Part shown: one piece after another, positions 1-9,768 of the stretch
Layout of the letters: every line of letters starts with the position of its first letter
Numbering within the stretch: the stretch's first letter is position 1
Assembly: GCF_901482695.1 (NCBI RefSeq)
Contig: NZ_LR590484.1
Span: 3,472,001-3,536,000 of the forward strand
Source: Sphingobacterium thalpophilum
Lineage (GTDB): Bacteria; Bacteroidota; Bacteroidia; Sphingobacteriales; Sphingobacteriaceae
Reading direction: 5' to 3'
Length of the DNA stretch: 64,000 bases
Made by a program: the position numbers and the translations under genes
The notes under the pieces: model-generated
Database searches by the model: none
What the model was told of the DNA's origin: nothing
What the model saw: only the letters and a program-made list of their open reading frames with translations

Positions 1-486
1 GCAGCTCGCCCATTTAAGGTACTCAGCCGCGGACAAGAAATTCAGGTACTGGGTACCGCCTTTAATGTCAATGCCTATCCCACAAATAACCTGATCAAAA
101 CCACATTGGTCAGCGGAAAGGTAAAACTATTTAATGAGGGACAGTCGACCCAGGCGGTATACCTACAGCCGGGGCAGCAGTCGAGCAATGGTGGCCAGGG
201 GACAATTCGCATCGCGCAGATTGATCCTGCTCCTTTTATCGCCTGGAAAGAGGGCTTGTTTTATTTTGAAGAGACACCGTTGACGGAGGCGCTTCAGCAG
301 ATCGGGCATTGGTACAATGTGGAGGTCAAATACAGTGACGGACTACCGCAGTCCCACTTTTATGGCCGGATAAACCGGGACAAACCGCTGCAGGATGTGC
401 TGGACGTATTAACCGAAGCCGGGTTGCATTTTGAAATCAAAAAGACAGGTGATAAGCGTGTACTGCTGGTCACAGCCCAGCCTTAA
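1..486 (+). CDS. FecR-family anti-sigma factor, C-terminal part (5' end outside window)
   Basis: The reading frame is open from base 1, so this is the end of a longer gene; a TTG inside it is not a believable start. The first residues hold the typical FecR stretch (VLGTAFNVNAYP, followed by a VSGKVKL strand). The tail, about residues 75-160, is the FecR-associated C-terminal domain: IAWKEGLFYFEETPLTEAL, then a WYNVEV strand. FecR proteins sit in the inner membrane, hold an ECF sigma factor, and receive a signal from the N-terminal STN domain of a partner outer-membrane receptor. The SusC directly downstream has such an STN domain and is the likely partner. The cognate sigma gene should lie just left of the window. 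The family call is firm; the partner is inferred from order. Confidence 0.9.
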   Translation, partial: AARPFKVLSRGQEIQVLGTAFNVNAYPTNNLIKTTLVSGKVKLFNEGQSTQAVYLQPGQQSSNGGQGTIRIAQIDPAPFIAWKEGLFYFEETPLTEALQQIGHWYNVEVKYSDGLPQSHFYGRINRDKPLQDVLDVLTEAGLHFEIKKTGDKRVLLVTAQP

Positions 487-584
487 TTAGAACGATCTAT
501 GAATTATAAATCCTAAATAACCATGAAAACAAAACCAATGATGACACCGACTTAAGCTAAGCCAGGATACATGTTGGACAAAAA

Positions 585-608
585 AGACAGTGCTGGGGGG
601 CACTGTCT
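585..608 (+). promoter_or_regulatory. Hairpin between fecR and susC
   Basis: Nine-base perfect arms (AGACAGTGC / GCACTGTCT) enclose a six-base G-rich loop. No T-tract follows, so it is not a standard intrinsic terminator. It lies in the 206-base gap between the FecR stop and the SusC start. It may act as an mRNA processing or stability element, or an attenuator, that lets receptor expression differ from anti-sigma expression. A similar hairpin occupies the same place in the second FecR-SusC system (47721-47746). Confidence 0.45.
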
Positions 609-692
609 CGGATGGATGCATGTATTTACCTTGTTGCCCGAAGGCAAAATTTTGATAACCATTTATAAATAACATACAAACCATACAAACAT

Positions 693-3600
693 ATGATTTT
701 TTATTCATTTGTTAGGCTACATCCGTGGAGTTTAACGTTACGTAGTATACTGATTATGAAATTGATCATACTCATTTCCTTGCTGACTATTATGCAGGCC
801 TTTGCAGAGGGAAATGCGCAGACCATAAACCTTACCGCAAAGCATGTCACGCTAAACCAGGTGATGCACAGTATCCAAAAACAGAGCGGGCTAAACTTTT
901 TTTTGAATGGCAAGGCATTGGCCCAGGCCAGGTTATCGGTAAACATTCAGCATGCCAAGCTGAAGGACGCTATGGACGCCATTGCGGCACCGCTCAATCT
1001 GGACTGGGTAAAAAAAGATGAGGTCATTATCCTCAAACCTAAACGCAGAAGCAACATGGCGTCAGCTACGGATGTAATCCAGCGCACGGTACGGGGGCGT
1101 GTCGTCAACAGTAAGGGCGAAGCGCTCACAGGAACCACAATTAGTGTGAAAGGAACCACCGTCTCTACAAATACGGATCAGGAGGGCCGCTTTTCTTTAC
1201 AGTTGCCTCCCGGCAGCCAGGTGCTGGTCTTCTCCAATGTGGGCTACCAACGGCAAGAAAAAACCGTGAATGGTAACGACGAGCTGCAGGTGGTACTGCA
1301 AGAGGAAGTCAGTGGCCTGGATGAAGTGGTCGTCGTGGGCTATGGCAGCCAAAAGCGCGCTAATGTGATAGGCGCTGTATCCACCGTCAGCAGCAGCTCG
1401 CTGGAGAACCGCTCCACATCCACGTTGTCCTCATCGCTTTCGGGTCTGGCCGCAGGCGTAAACGTGCAGGCCTCAACCGGAAAACCCGGCGCTGATGGCG
1501 CAAATATCCTGATCCGTGGTAGGGGTACGTTGAATAATACCTCTCCACTGGTGGTGATCGACGGTATAGTCGGATCCATGGATGCCGTCAACCCCAATGA
1601 TGTGGAATCGATATCGATCTTAAAAGACGCCGCAACGGCAGCAATCTACGGTTCGTTGGGTTCCAATGGCGTCATCCTCATCACAACAAAAAAGGGCGCA
1701 AAAGGAAAGAATAATGTGTCCTATACGGGTATGGTATCCATGCTGCGTCCCAATAATGTGCCGGAATTTGTTACCGACTATGCCCGTCATATGCGTCTGG
1801 TGAACGAGGGTTTTGTCAACCTGGGCCAGGCTCCGGTGTATACGGATGCGACGATCGGCCAGTGGGAGGAAGCAAAGAAAAACCCGGCTGCTCTCAGTGA
1901 GTTTGGTATCCCCAACGAGGTCGCTTATCCCAATACGGATTGGGGAGATGTACTTTTTGGTCAGCGTAAGCTGCTGCAAAATCACAACCTCTCGCTCAAC
2001 GGAGGAACGGAAAATACGCAGTATCTGTTTTCGGTGGGATATTTCAACAATCCGGGCACCATGCCAAAAACCGGGGCGGATAAGATCCGCATGCGGGTCA
2101 ATCTGCAATCCAAGGTCGCTAAATTCCTGACCGTGGGTACCCAAACTTTCGGTGACATGCAGAATTTAAGTGTGGCCGATGTAGGAACGGCATATGCTTA
2201 CCTTACCCAGACGGTGCCCGGGGTGTATCCGTATTATAATGGTGTGTATGGCTTTCCGGCTGCCGCAGAGGAGTCTGCAACGGCCAACAACGCCCTGGCT
2301 TCTCTGAATGGAGTAGCTGGAAAAAATCAGGTGAACCGCTTCAATACGACTATCTTTGCCAAGCTCAGTCTGATGAAAGGTCTCGAGTTTGAGTCAAAGG
2401 TCAATTACAACCACAGTTATACCGAAACCAATTCACATCAGGTGCCCTATGAGAAATGGAATTTTGCGACCAATAAGTTAAGTACGGCAGCGCTATCTCC
2501 TGGGCAGATCACCACTCAGTATGGGTTGACCAAAAGCTACAACGTCATTGTCGATAATGTGCTGCGTTACAACGGTAACTTCGGTCAACACGACGTCGGC
2601 GGAATCCTAGGCTACAATGAGCAATATTTCAATCAATATACGACCGGAGCTGCTAAGCTTGGCCTTGTACATCCGGATCTCACGACTTTTAACTCGGCGA
2701 CGTCGATGAGTTCGATCACTGGAGATGAGGCCGATTATGGATTGCGTTCGTTTTTTGGCAGGCTCAACTATGCCTATGCCAATAAGTATCTGGCCGAAGC
2801 AGTAATGCGTTATGATGGTTCGTCCCGCTTTGGATCCGCCAAACGCTGGGGGTTCTTCCCAGCATTCTCGGCAGGATGGCGGATTTCGGAAGAGCCCTTT
2901 ATGGCTCCGCTGAAATCATTTTTGGATGATCTCCGCATCCGGGCATCCTGGGGTAAAACCGGAAATAATGCCTCTGGCGATTATGATCACCTGCCTTCAT
3001 ACGGCGCCGTTAATTATTCCTTTAATAATCAGGCCGTACGCGGACTGGCACAAACCAAACTGGGCAACGACATGTTACATTGGGAAACGACGGCAACCAC
3101 AAACCTGGGATTCACCGCATCGGCCCTGCAGGGTAAACTGAATGTCGAATTTGATATTTACCGTGCTTTGACAGACGGGATTCTTTATGTGCCGAATATT
3201 CCCGCCATTGTGGGTACGGCCAATGCCGCGACGATGAACATAGCCGAAGTTAGCAAGCGTGGACTGGAGCTGACTATCGGCTACCAAGGCCGGGTAAATG
3301 ACTTTAAGTATAGTGTATCCGGTAATTTTGCCTACAACAGCAACCGGGTAGAGAAATACAAAGGCGCACTGTCGGAAGGCTATGTGACTGATGCGGGTGG
3401 TAACCGGGTTTATCAATCCAATATCGGTATGGTATCTGCAGGAGGTAACCAGCGCATTCTTGAAGGTCACGAAATCAACGAGTTTTATCTATACAATGTA
3501 TACAGAGGGTCGGGAAATCACTTTCTCGCAGATGGTACTGTCAATAAAGAGGGCGGCCCCCGTGATGGCATGATCCGCACCGAAGCGGATATGGAATGGC

Positions 3601-4256
3601 TGAAAGCCATGGTGGCCGCGGGATATTCCTTCCAGCCTGCTGATGGGATAGACCCCACAAAAATCTGGTACGGAGACTTGATCTATTCGGATCTCAACGG
3701 AGATGGCATCTACGGAAATGTCTATGACCAGAAATTTATGGGCAAACGGGCGGTACCAGCATTCAATTATGGTCTGAGCGTCAATTTGGGGTACAAAAAT
3801 TTTGATGCGTCCATGATCTGGTCAGCCTCATCTGGAGTATCGTATTATTGGAATGAACTGTATCTCAATTCTTCCATCGTCGCCCAGGGCAAGTCGGTGC
3901 CGGCGCTGGTGGCAGATGACCATTATTATTACAATTCGGCCAATCCCGCAGATCCTAACAACCGGATAAATGGTTATTATCCTCGCCTCAAAGGCGTGAC
4001 GGATGCGCAAAATGGCCGTACGAGCGATTTCTATTTGTACAATGCAGCCTTCGTGAAGCTGCGCAATCTACAGATAGGCTATACACTTCCCGAAAGCTTG
4101 GCTAGCCGTTTTTCAATTGCCAAACTACGCCTATATGTAGCTGGCGAAAACCTGCTGACCTGGACCAAGTTTCCGGGACTTGATCCCGAGATCGGGCCTA
4201 CGGCTAACTATCCGACCATGCGTCAGTATTCACTGGGATTGAACCTCACTTTTTAA
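693..4256 (+). CDS. SusC/RagA-family TonB-dependent receptor with STN signalling domain
   Basis: A 1187-residue outer-membrane transporter that imports large glycan fragments with its SusD partner, powered by TonB. Order seen: a long N-terminal leader with the signal peptide (core MKLIILISLLTIMQAFA), an STN domain at about 43-110, a carboxypeptidase-D-like beta-sandwich at about 133-205 (VRGRVVNSKGEALTGTTISVKG), the plug with VVVVGYGSQKR and AAIYGSLGSNGVILITTKKG, then the beta-barrel ending in an aromatic-rich strand. The STN domain and the FecR gene upstream imply sigma/anti-sigma signalling on substrate binding. The ATG at 693 suits the extended leaders common in STN-type SusC proteins; ATG 756 is an alternative giving a conventional signal peptide. 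The SusD gene starts 11 bases downstream. Confidence 0.95.
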   Translation: MIFYSFVRLHPWSLTLRSILIMKLIILISLLTIMQAFAEGNAQTINLTAKHVTLNQVMHSIQKQSGLNFFLNGKALAQARLSVNIQHAKLKDAMDAIAAPLNLDWVKKDEVIILKPKRRSNMASATDVIQRTVRGRVVNSKGEALTGTTISVKGTTVSTNTDQEGRFSLQLPPGSQVLVFSNVGYQRQEKTVNGNDELQVVLQEEVSGLDEVVVVGYGSQKRANVIGAVSTVSSSSLENRSTSTLSSSLSGLAAGVNVQASTGKPGADGANILIRGRGTLNNTSPLVVIDGIVGSMDAVNPNDVESISILKDAATAAIYGSLGSNGVILITTKKGAKGKNNVSYTGMVSMLRPNNVPEFVTDYARHMRLVNEGFVNLGQAPVYTDATIGQWEEAKKNPAALSEFGIPNEVAYPNTDWGDVLFGQRKLLQNHNLSLNGGTENTQYLFSVGYFNNPGTMPKTGADKIRMRVNLQSKVAKFLTVGTQTFGDMQNLSVADVGTAYAYLTQTVPGVYPYYNGVYGFPAAAEESATANNALASLNGVAGKNQVNRFNTTIFAKLSLMKGLEFESKVNYNHSYTETNSHQVPYEKWNFATNKLSTAALSPGQITTQYGLTKSYNVIVDNVLRYNGNFGQHDVGGILGYNEQYFNQYTTGAAKLGLVHPDLTTFNSATSMSSITGDEADYGLRSFFGRLNYAYANKYLAEAVMRYDGSSRFGSAKRWGFFPAFSAGWRISEEPFMAPLKSFLDDLRIRASWGKTGNNASGDYDHLPSYGAVNYSFNNQAVRGLAQTKLGNDMLHWETTATTNLGFTASALQGKLNVEFDIYRALTDGILYVPNIPAIVGTANAATMNIAEVSKRGLELTIGYQGRVNDFKYSVSGNFAYNSNRVEKYKGALSEGYVTDAGGNRVYQSNIGMVSAGGNQRILEGHEINEFYLYNVYRGSGNHFLADGTVNKEGGPRDGMIRTEADMEWLKAMVAAGYSFQPADGIDPTKIWYGDLIYSDLNGDGIYGNVYDQKFMGKRAVPAFNYGLSVNLGYKNFDASMIWSASSGVSYYWNELYLNSSIVAQGKSVPALVADDHYYYNSANPADPNNRINGYYPRLKGVTDAQNGRTSDFYLYNAAFVKLRNLQIGYTLPESLASRFSIAKLRLYVAGENLLTWTKFPGLDPEIGPTANYPTMRQYSLGLNLTF

Positions 4257-4267
4257 CTCTAACGAAC

Positions 4268-6025
4268 ATGAAAAAGATTATAACCATTGCATTGATCATC
4301 AGCTTATTCGGATGTAAAAGAGATCTGCTGGATACCTCACCTTATTCGTCGGTATCTACAGCGACAATGTGGACGACGGACAACCTGACGGATCTGGGCG
4401 TTGCCGGGATTTACAATTCCTTCAGACTGCTGATGGGGCATAGCGGCTTGATATCTCCTTATGAGCTTTACCAGTTTGACCGGTTTTCCTATACAGGACA
4501 GGGACGTTTTGATGAACCTCTGCTTACTGGAACCATCACCGCGGGGGATCCGATGTTCCTTAAGGTGTGGCAAATCCAATATGAAGGTATCCAACGCGCC
4601 AACGATGCCCTGAAAAATATACCGTTAAAATCACCTTCCGCACCTGAGAAAAAAGCCCGTTATATCGCTGAAGCAAAGTTTTTACGTGCATATTTCTATT
4701 TTAGGCTCAATCAGCTGTACAAAGGGGTGCCCATCTATCTCGAGCCATTTACCGCAGTGGAAGCGGTCAAAGGACGCAGCTCCGAGGCCGAAGTATGGGA
4801 TCAGATTCTGAAAGATCTTGCGGACTGTATTGCCGAACCTAATTTTCCGGACCGCTATCCTGCAGGTAACGGTAGCTATGGTCATGCGACCAAAGCTGCA
4901 GCTTATGCCCTACGCGGCAAGGTATATCTGTACCGTAAGGAGTGGGCGAAAGCCGCCGCAGACTTTCAGAAAGTGAAAGATGCAGGGCATACTTTATTTG
5001 CAGATTACAAAGCACTGTTTAAAGAAGCCAATGAACAGTGTCCGGAGATGATTTTCTCTATCCAGCACCGCAGTGAGTCGGGATATGGCAACAATATGCA
5101 GCTGTTCTGCGGTTGGCCGTCCGTCTATTCCCGTGGCTGGAACTATTACATGCCTTCACCCCATCTGGTTGATCTATATGAGAATAAAGACGGTTCCAGG
5201 TTTGAGTGGGATAAGGTCATTCCCGGGTACTCCGGCTTAAGTGAAAATGAACGGGAGGTGTTTTTCCTGCGCAACAACCTCACGGAAGCTGAAAAGGCTG
5301 CGGCAGCAGCCCGAGGAGCAAAAATGAGCCTATACCTGCCACAGGGCAACGAAGAACGCATCAAAAAAGCGTATGAGAACCGCGACCCGCGCCTGCAGGC
5401 CAACATCGTGACACCCTATTCGACATTTAGGGGTGCCTACAATTTTACCAACGTCGAAAGCCTTCAATATATGCGCTGGCCATTCCGTGGGCAGGCACAG
5501 GTCGACGGTGATATTCAAAGTGATACTCAGATTAACTTTTTCTACTTCTACCGCAAGTTTGTCGCTGAAGGTGTCAACGAGATTGTAGATCGCAATTATG
5601 GTCCCATCGATTTTCCAATCTTCCGCTATGCGGATGTGCTGCTGATGTGGGCCGAAGCGTTGAATGAAGATGGAAAGCTCAACGAGGCAATCGCCAAGGT
5701 GAACGAGGTGCGCCAACGTGCGGGTGTGGCACTCCTCAATTCAAATGCGGCAACCGCTGTGGGCGGAAAGGATGATCTACGGCTCCGCATCCAGAATGAA
5801 CGTCGTGTGGAATTCCCTAATGAAGGAATCAACTATTTTGATGAGCTGCGTTGGGGGACCTGGAAAGAAAAGGTGTTTCAGCCGGGCAATGGCCGTAAAC
5901 AGATTTGGGGAACAAATGCCAGCAATTATAGCTATAAAGGCGATTTTCTGAATACCTGGCCTATTCCGACCTCCGAAATTCAGATGAACGTCAACCTGAC
6001 ACAAAATCCAGGATGGATTGATTAA
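4268..6025 (+). CDS. SusD/RagB-family glycan-binding lipoprotein
   Basis: A 585-residue surface lipoprotein that caps the upstream SusC and captures glycan. The signal peptide ends in a lipobox (SLFGC, Cys16). TPR-like helices follow (AEAKFLRAYFYFRLNQLYKGVPIY at about 140-160), then the conserved SusD C-terminal part (YADVLLMWAEALNE, INEVRQRAG-like, ERRVEFPNEGINYFDELRW) and the usual ending in which a mature protein finishes NPGW. It is translationally close to susC, with 11 bases between them. The ligand cannot be read from sequence; the downstream enzymes point to a fucose- and uronate-containing glycan. Confidence 0.95.
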   Translation: MKKIITIALIISLFGCKRDLLDTSPYSSVSTATMWTTDNLTDLGVAGIYNSFRLLMGHSGLISPYELYQFDRFSYTGQGRFDEPLLTGTITAGDPMFLKVWQIQYEGIQRANDALKNIPLKSPSAPEKKARYIAEAKFLRAYFYFRLNQLYKGVPIYLEPFTAVEAVKGRSSEAEVWDQILKDLADCIAEPNFPDRYPAGNGSYGHATKAAAYALRGKVYLYRKEWAKAAADFQKVKDAGHTLFADYKALFKEANEQCPEMIFSIQHRSESGYGNNMQLFCGWPSVYSRGWNYYMPSPHLVDLYENKDGSRFEWDKVIPGYSGLSENEREVFFLRNNLTEAEKAAAAARGAKMSLYLPQGNEERIKKAYENRDPRLQANIVTPYSTFRGAYNFTNVESLQYMRWPFRGQAQVDGDIQSDTQINFFYFYRKFVAEGVNEIVDRNYGPIDFPIFRYADVLLMWAEALNEDGKLNEAIAKVNEVRQRAGVALLNSNAATAVGGKDDLRLRIQNERRVEFPNEGINYFDELRWGTWKEKVFQPGNGRKQIWGTNASNYSYKGDFLNTWPIPTSEIQMNVNLTQNPGWID

Positions 6026-6041
6026 CTTTATTATACTGACC

Positions 6042-6078
6042 GAGCCAGAGCAGCACCAAAGGGAGCATGCTCTGGCTC
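6042..6078 (+). terminator. Hairpin after susD, possible partial terminator
   Basis: Perfect 11-base arms (GAGCCAGAGCA / TGCTCTGGCTC) with a 15-base loop, followed by TTCCC rather than a T-run. It separates the transport pair from the enzyme genes. It probably limits read-through or stabilises the upstream mRNA instead of ending transcription fully, since the enzyme genes have no obvious promoter of their own. Confidence 0.45.
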
Positions 6079-6101
6079 TTCCCTGATAAACCGAAAACAA
6101 T

Positions 6102-8771
6102 ATGAGACGAATACCTTTGCTGTTACTGCTTTTGTTCACTGCCTCGTTTGGCGTTGCGACCGCGCGTCCAGATTCAAGCGAAATGGTGAAAAAGGCCTTT
6201 CATCTAGCTGAGCAACAATATAATCTGCTTTACCACAATCATAAGGATCTAAGCCGCTATCCACGGTCGGCCGACCCCAATGGGAAGACATCTTTCACGG
6301 CGATCAGTGACTGGACCGGAGGTTTTTGGCCGGGATGCCTCTGGTATGTTTTTGAATATACTGGACACGACAAATGGCGGGATGCTGCATTGAAATGGAC
6401 CAATTCATTGCGTGACAATCAATTCAATACCAACCACCATGATATTGGTTTTGTCATGAACTGTAGCTATGGTAATGCCTACCGGCTCACGGGAGATACC
6501 ACATTCAAAGCTATCCTGATCCAGAGTGCCAAGTCCCTGCTGACACGCTTCAACCCGAAAGTAGGCGCCATCAAATCCTGGAATAGCTTCGCATCCTGGG
6601 ACGGTAAACATACCTATACCTTTCCGGTGATCATCGATAATATGATGAACTTGGAGCTACTATTTCTTGCATCCAAACTTTCCGGGGATCCGGTGTACCG
6701 CGATGTGGCGGTACGACATGCCGAAACAACCTTAAAAAATCAGTACCGACCCGATTTTAGTTCCTACCATGTAGTCAACTACGACCCGGAAACAGGCAAG
6801 GTGCTGAGCCGCGAAACGGCGCAAGGTTTTGCGGATAACTCTGCTTGGGCACGTGGACAGGCCTGGGGGCTATACGGCTTTACCGTCATGTACCGGGAAA
6901 CTAGAGATCTCCGTTATCTGGAGGCTGCGTTAAAGATGGCGGACTTCTATCGCCGACATCCGCGCTTGCCTGCCGATAAAGTGCCACTCTGGGATTTTGA
7001 TGTCGATCAGCCGGGGCATCAACCCAATTGGGATTATCGAAAGAGCGATTTCAGCGCAATTCCCCGGGATGCTTCTGCGGCTGCTGTGACAGCCTCTGCC
7101 TTGCTTGAGCTGGTTGATTATGTGCAGCCAGACCTGCAGAAGGCCTACCTGGATCTCGCTGGGGTAATCTTAGCGTCGCTAGGGTCTGACCGTTATTCCA
7201 GCAAAGTAGGCGATAATGGCTATTTCATACTTAAACATAGTGTAGGCAGCATCCCCCACAAAGGTGAAATCGACGTTCCGCTGGTGTACGCGGATTATTA
7301 TTACCTCGAAGCGCTGCTCCGTTGGAATAAGCGTGTAAATGAATCCGAACAGCGGCTGATGCAGCAGTGGAAACAAATGAATGCCAGAAAAGCGATGGCA
7401 TTGGCTGACTTCAGACAACAAAAGTTCGGCATGTTTATCCATTGGGGGCTTTACGCCATTCCGGCAGGCATCTGGAACGGGCAAAAGATCGAGGAACTTG
7501 GAAGCCCTAGTGTTGCTGAGTGGATCCAATTGGTAGCAAAGGTTCCTCGGGCCACTTATGCTGATCTTGCTGATCAATTTAATCCGCAGGACTTCGACGC
7601 GGATGAGATTGTCAAAATGGCCAAGAATGCCGGGATGAAGTACCTGGTGGTGACCAGTAAACATCACGACGGTTTCGCCATGTACGATTCAAAAGTGAGT
7701 ACTTTCAATGTCGTGCAAGCTACACCCTTCAAAAGGGATGTTATTCAGGAGCTTTATGAAGCCTGTCTCCGTCATGGGCTGGATTTCGGTATCTATTATT
7801 CCCACAATATAGACTGGCGAGATGGCAGCGATGCGCAGTATGCTGTGACCAAAGCGCACAACGATCTGCTAGACAAAAAAACGGACGGCTTCGGTGCAAA
7901 TCGCTGGGATCCCAGTCCAAATTCGTTTGCAGCCTATATCAATGACAAAGCGATCCCGCAGGTACGCGAAATTATGCAGCGCTTTAAAAAACTGAAATAT
8001 ATCTGGTTTGATATGCCAGGGTTGATGACTGCCGGGCAAAGCCTTCGCTTTTACAAAACCGTGTATGAACTCAATCCGGATGTCATTGTTTCCGAACGCA
8101 TCGGTAATGGTATGGGCGATTATGCCATACCCGGTGACAATCGGATTCCGACAGGCAACGAAAACTTCGGTAAACCTTGGGAGGCGATCGGGACATTCAA
8201 TCACTCGTGGGGATATAAATCGTATGACCATGATTGGAAGTCGATCGACGAATTGCGTTACTGGTTACTAGAAATCAGCAGCAAAGGAGGCAATTATATG
8301 CTCAACATCGGTCCCGATGAAAAAGGACAGGTCGCAGAGCAGGTCAAGAAAAATCTTGGTATATTAGGCGAATGGCTGACGACCAGCGGCGAAGCAATTT
8401 ATGGTAGTGTACCGTGGACAATACAGCACGAGGGGCCGACCTCCATACAGATTACGGATACCGAACAGCGTGAAAGGGAAGGGTTTACCGCGGACTTCAC
8501 ACCATCTGATTTTTGGTTTACGCAAAAACAAGGCTTTGTATATGTGCTGGCAATGCGGTCATCTGCTGACGGAAGGGTCACCGTACGCAGCTTAAGCAGC
8601 AATAAGGCACGAGTTGAGACAGTTGAGATCTTGGGAGCTGGTCATGTGAAGTTTAATCAGGACGAGAATGGCCTGCATCTGCGCCTGCCACAGAAACTGC
8701 GTAACAGTGCTTTGGGATACTCGTTAAGAATTAAGCTCGCGAAAGCCGCAGCCAGTCCGATGATAAAATGA
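6102..8771 (+). CDS. Bifunctional GH88 unsaturated glucuronyl hydrolase - GH29 alpha-L-fucosidase fusion
   Basis: An 889-residue secreted enzyme with two catalytic modules. After a signal peptide (LLLLLLFTASFGVATA), residues about 25-410 form a GH88 (alpha/alpha)6 domain: WTGGFWPGCLW, HHDIGF with Asp114 and IIDNMMNL with Asp179, which correspond in spacing to the two catalytic Asp residues of Bacillus sp. GL1 unsaturated glucuronyl hydrolase, then FADNSAWARGQAWGLYG. Residues about 430-870 form a GH29 fucosidase: FGMFIHWGLY, KHHDGFAMY, and YIWFDMPG with the probable nucleophile Asp637. GH88 removes 4,5-unsaturated uronic acid left by polysaccharide lyases; GH29 removes alpha-L-fucose by retention. 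The junction is clean and in one frame, with no stop or shift. The stop overlaps the next start by ATGA. No lyase gene lies in this window, so its partner lyase would be encoded elsewhere. Confidence 0.88.
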   Translation: MRRIPLLLLLLFTASFGVATARPDSSEMVKKAFHLAEQQYNLLYHNHKDLSRYPRSADPNGKTSFTAISDWTGGFWPGCLWYVFEYTGHDKWRDAALKWTNSLRDNQFNTNHHDIGFVMNCSYGNAYRLTGDTTFKAILIQSAKSLLTRFNPKVGAIKSWNSFASWDGKHTYTFPVIIDNMMNLELLFLASKLSGDPVYRDVAVRHAETTLKNQYRPDFSSYHVVNYDPETGKVLSRETAQGFADNSAWARGQAWGLYGFTVMYRETRDLRYLEAALKMADFYRRHPRLPADKVPLWDFDVDQPGHQPNWDYRKSDFSAIPRDASAAAVTASALLELVDYVQPDLQKAYLDLAGVILASLGSDRYSSKVGDNGYFILKHSVGSIPHKGEIDVPLVYADYYYLEALLRWNKRVNESEQRLMQQWKQMNARKAMALADFRQQKFGMFIHWGLYAIPAGIWNGQKIEELGSPSVAEWIQLVAKVPRATYADLADQFNPQDFDADEIVKMAKNAGMKYLVVTSKHHDGFAMYDSKVSTFNVVQATPFKRDVIQELYEACLRHGLDFGIYYSHNIDWRDGSDAQYAVTKAHNDLLDKKTDGFGANRWDPSPNSFAAYINDKAIPQVREIMQRFKKLKYIWFDMPGLMTAGQSLRFYKTVYELNPDVIVSERIGNGMGDYAIPGDNRIPTGNENFGKPWEAIGTFNHSWGYKSYDHDWKSIDELRYWLLEISSKGGNYMLNIGPDEKGQVAEQVKKNLGILGEWLTTSGEAIYGSVPWTIQHEGPTSIQITDTEQREREGFTADFTPSDFWFTQKQGFVYVLAMRSSADGRVTVRSLSSNKARVETVEILGAGHVKFNQDENGLHLRLPQKLRNSALGYSLRIKLAKAAASPMIK

Positions 8772-9727
8772 CCAAGCTGATGATATACCGAATAAAAGCA
8801 ATTTTTTGCGCGTTGCTCTGCTACCTGGGTGTAAGCAGTACAGCTGTCAGAGCACAAGCCGAACCGGCCCTTCCTATATGGAACGCTGCTGGCCCGGTGC
8901 TTTTCCTGGGCAATAGCATTACCTATGCTGGCCAATATGTCGCCATGTTGGAGAGTCTGATGCTGGTTACCCATCCGACAAGCAAGCCTATGTTTATCAA
9001 TCTGGGACTGCCCAGTGAAACGTTGTCGGGATTGAGTGAACCGAACCACGCTGATGGAAAATTTCCGCGTCCTTGTCTTTTCGACCGGTTGGATAATGTG
9101 CTGAGCAAAATCAGTCCCGAGGTTGTGTTTGTCTGTTATGGGATGAATGACGGGATTTACCTACCATTTGACGAAGCGCGTTTTGAAGCGTATAAAGACG
9201 GAATTCTACGCCTACAGCAGCGTCTGCTGCAAACTGGCGTAAAGCGTATCATCTGGATGACCCCACCGGTACATGACGATCCGCAGTTGCGTCTTGGAGG
9301 CTATAACCTTGTGCTTGACCGCTATGCGTCCTGGCTGCTGGCTCATGCCGGCCAAGAGGGTTGGGAGGTCATTGACTTGCACTTTCCAATGAAAGATTAT
9401 CTGGAGCAGCAAATAAAGATCGATAGCATGTTCAGACTGGCTACAGATGGTGTTCACCCCGGCATACAGGGGCATTGGCTGATGGCCAAGGCAATTGTTG
9501 CGCATCTGCTGCCCGACATGCCCTTGGCTTCCACTTGGGAGGAGCAGTGCAGGCGTTTTCCCCAACTGGAAAGGCAATATCCTTTGGTGCTAAAACGTGA
9601 GACCATCGTGAAAGATGCCTGGCTGACCAGCACAGGCCACAAACGGCCGGGCATGGTCAAGGGAAAGCCGCTCTGGGAAGCGCGTAGGCTATATGACCAG
9701 CTTCAAAAGGAGATTGCGGGACATTGA
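8768..9727 (+). CDS. Secreted SGNH/GDSL-family hydrolase (probable carbohydrate esterase)
   Basis: A 319-residue protein whose start overlaps the preceding stop by four bases, implying coupled translation. An N-terminal hydrophobic segment (AIFCALLCYLGVSSTAVRA) looks like a signal peptide. SGNH blocks are visible: VLFLGNSIT with nucleophile Ser50, a downstream CYGMND with the Asn of block III, and DGVHPG with Asp227 and His230 of block V. The family cleaves acyl esters, commonly acetyl groups on polysaccharides. The position between a uronyl hydrolase/fucosidase and another fucosidase suggests it deacylates the same glycan. The substrate is inferred only from context. An unexplained C-terminal extension of about 70 residues follows the catalytic block. 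Confidence 0.82.
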   Translation: MTKLMIYRIKAIFCALLCYLGVSSTAVRAQAEPALPIWNAAGPVLFLGNSITYAGQYVAMLESLMLVTHPTSKPMFINLGLPSETLSGLSEPNHADGKFPRPCLFDRLDNVLSKISPEVVFVCYGMNDGIYLPFDEARFEAYKDGILRLQQRLLQTGVKRIIWMTPPVHDDPQLRLGGYNLVLDRYASWLLAHAGQEGWEVIDLHFPMKDYLEQQIKIDSMFRLATDGVHPGIQGHWLMAKAIVAHLLPDMPLASTWEEQCRRFPQLERQYPLVLKRETIVKDAWLTSTGHKRPGMVKGKPLWEARRLYDQLQKEIAGH

Positions 9728-9768
9728 TGCCTGATTAAACTGAACTTTTATGTATAAACCAAACAATA

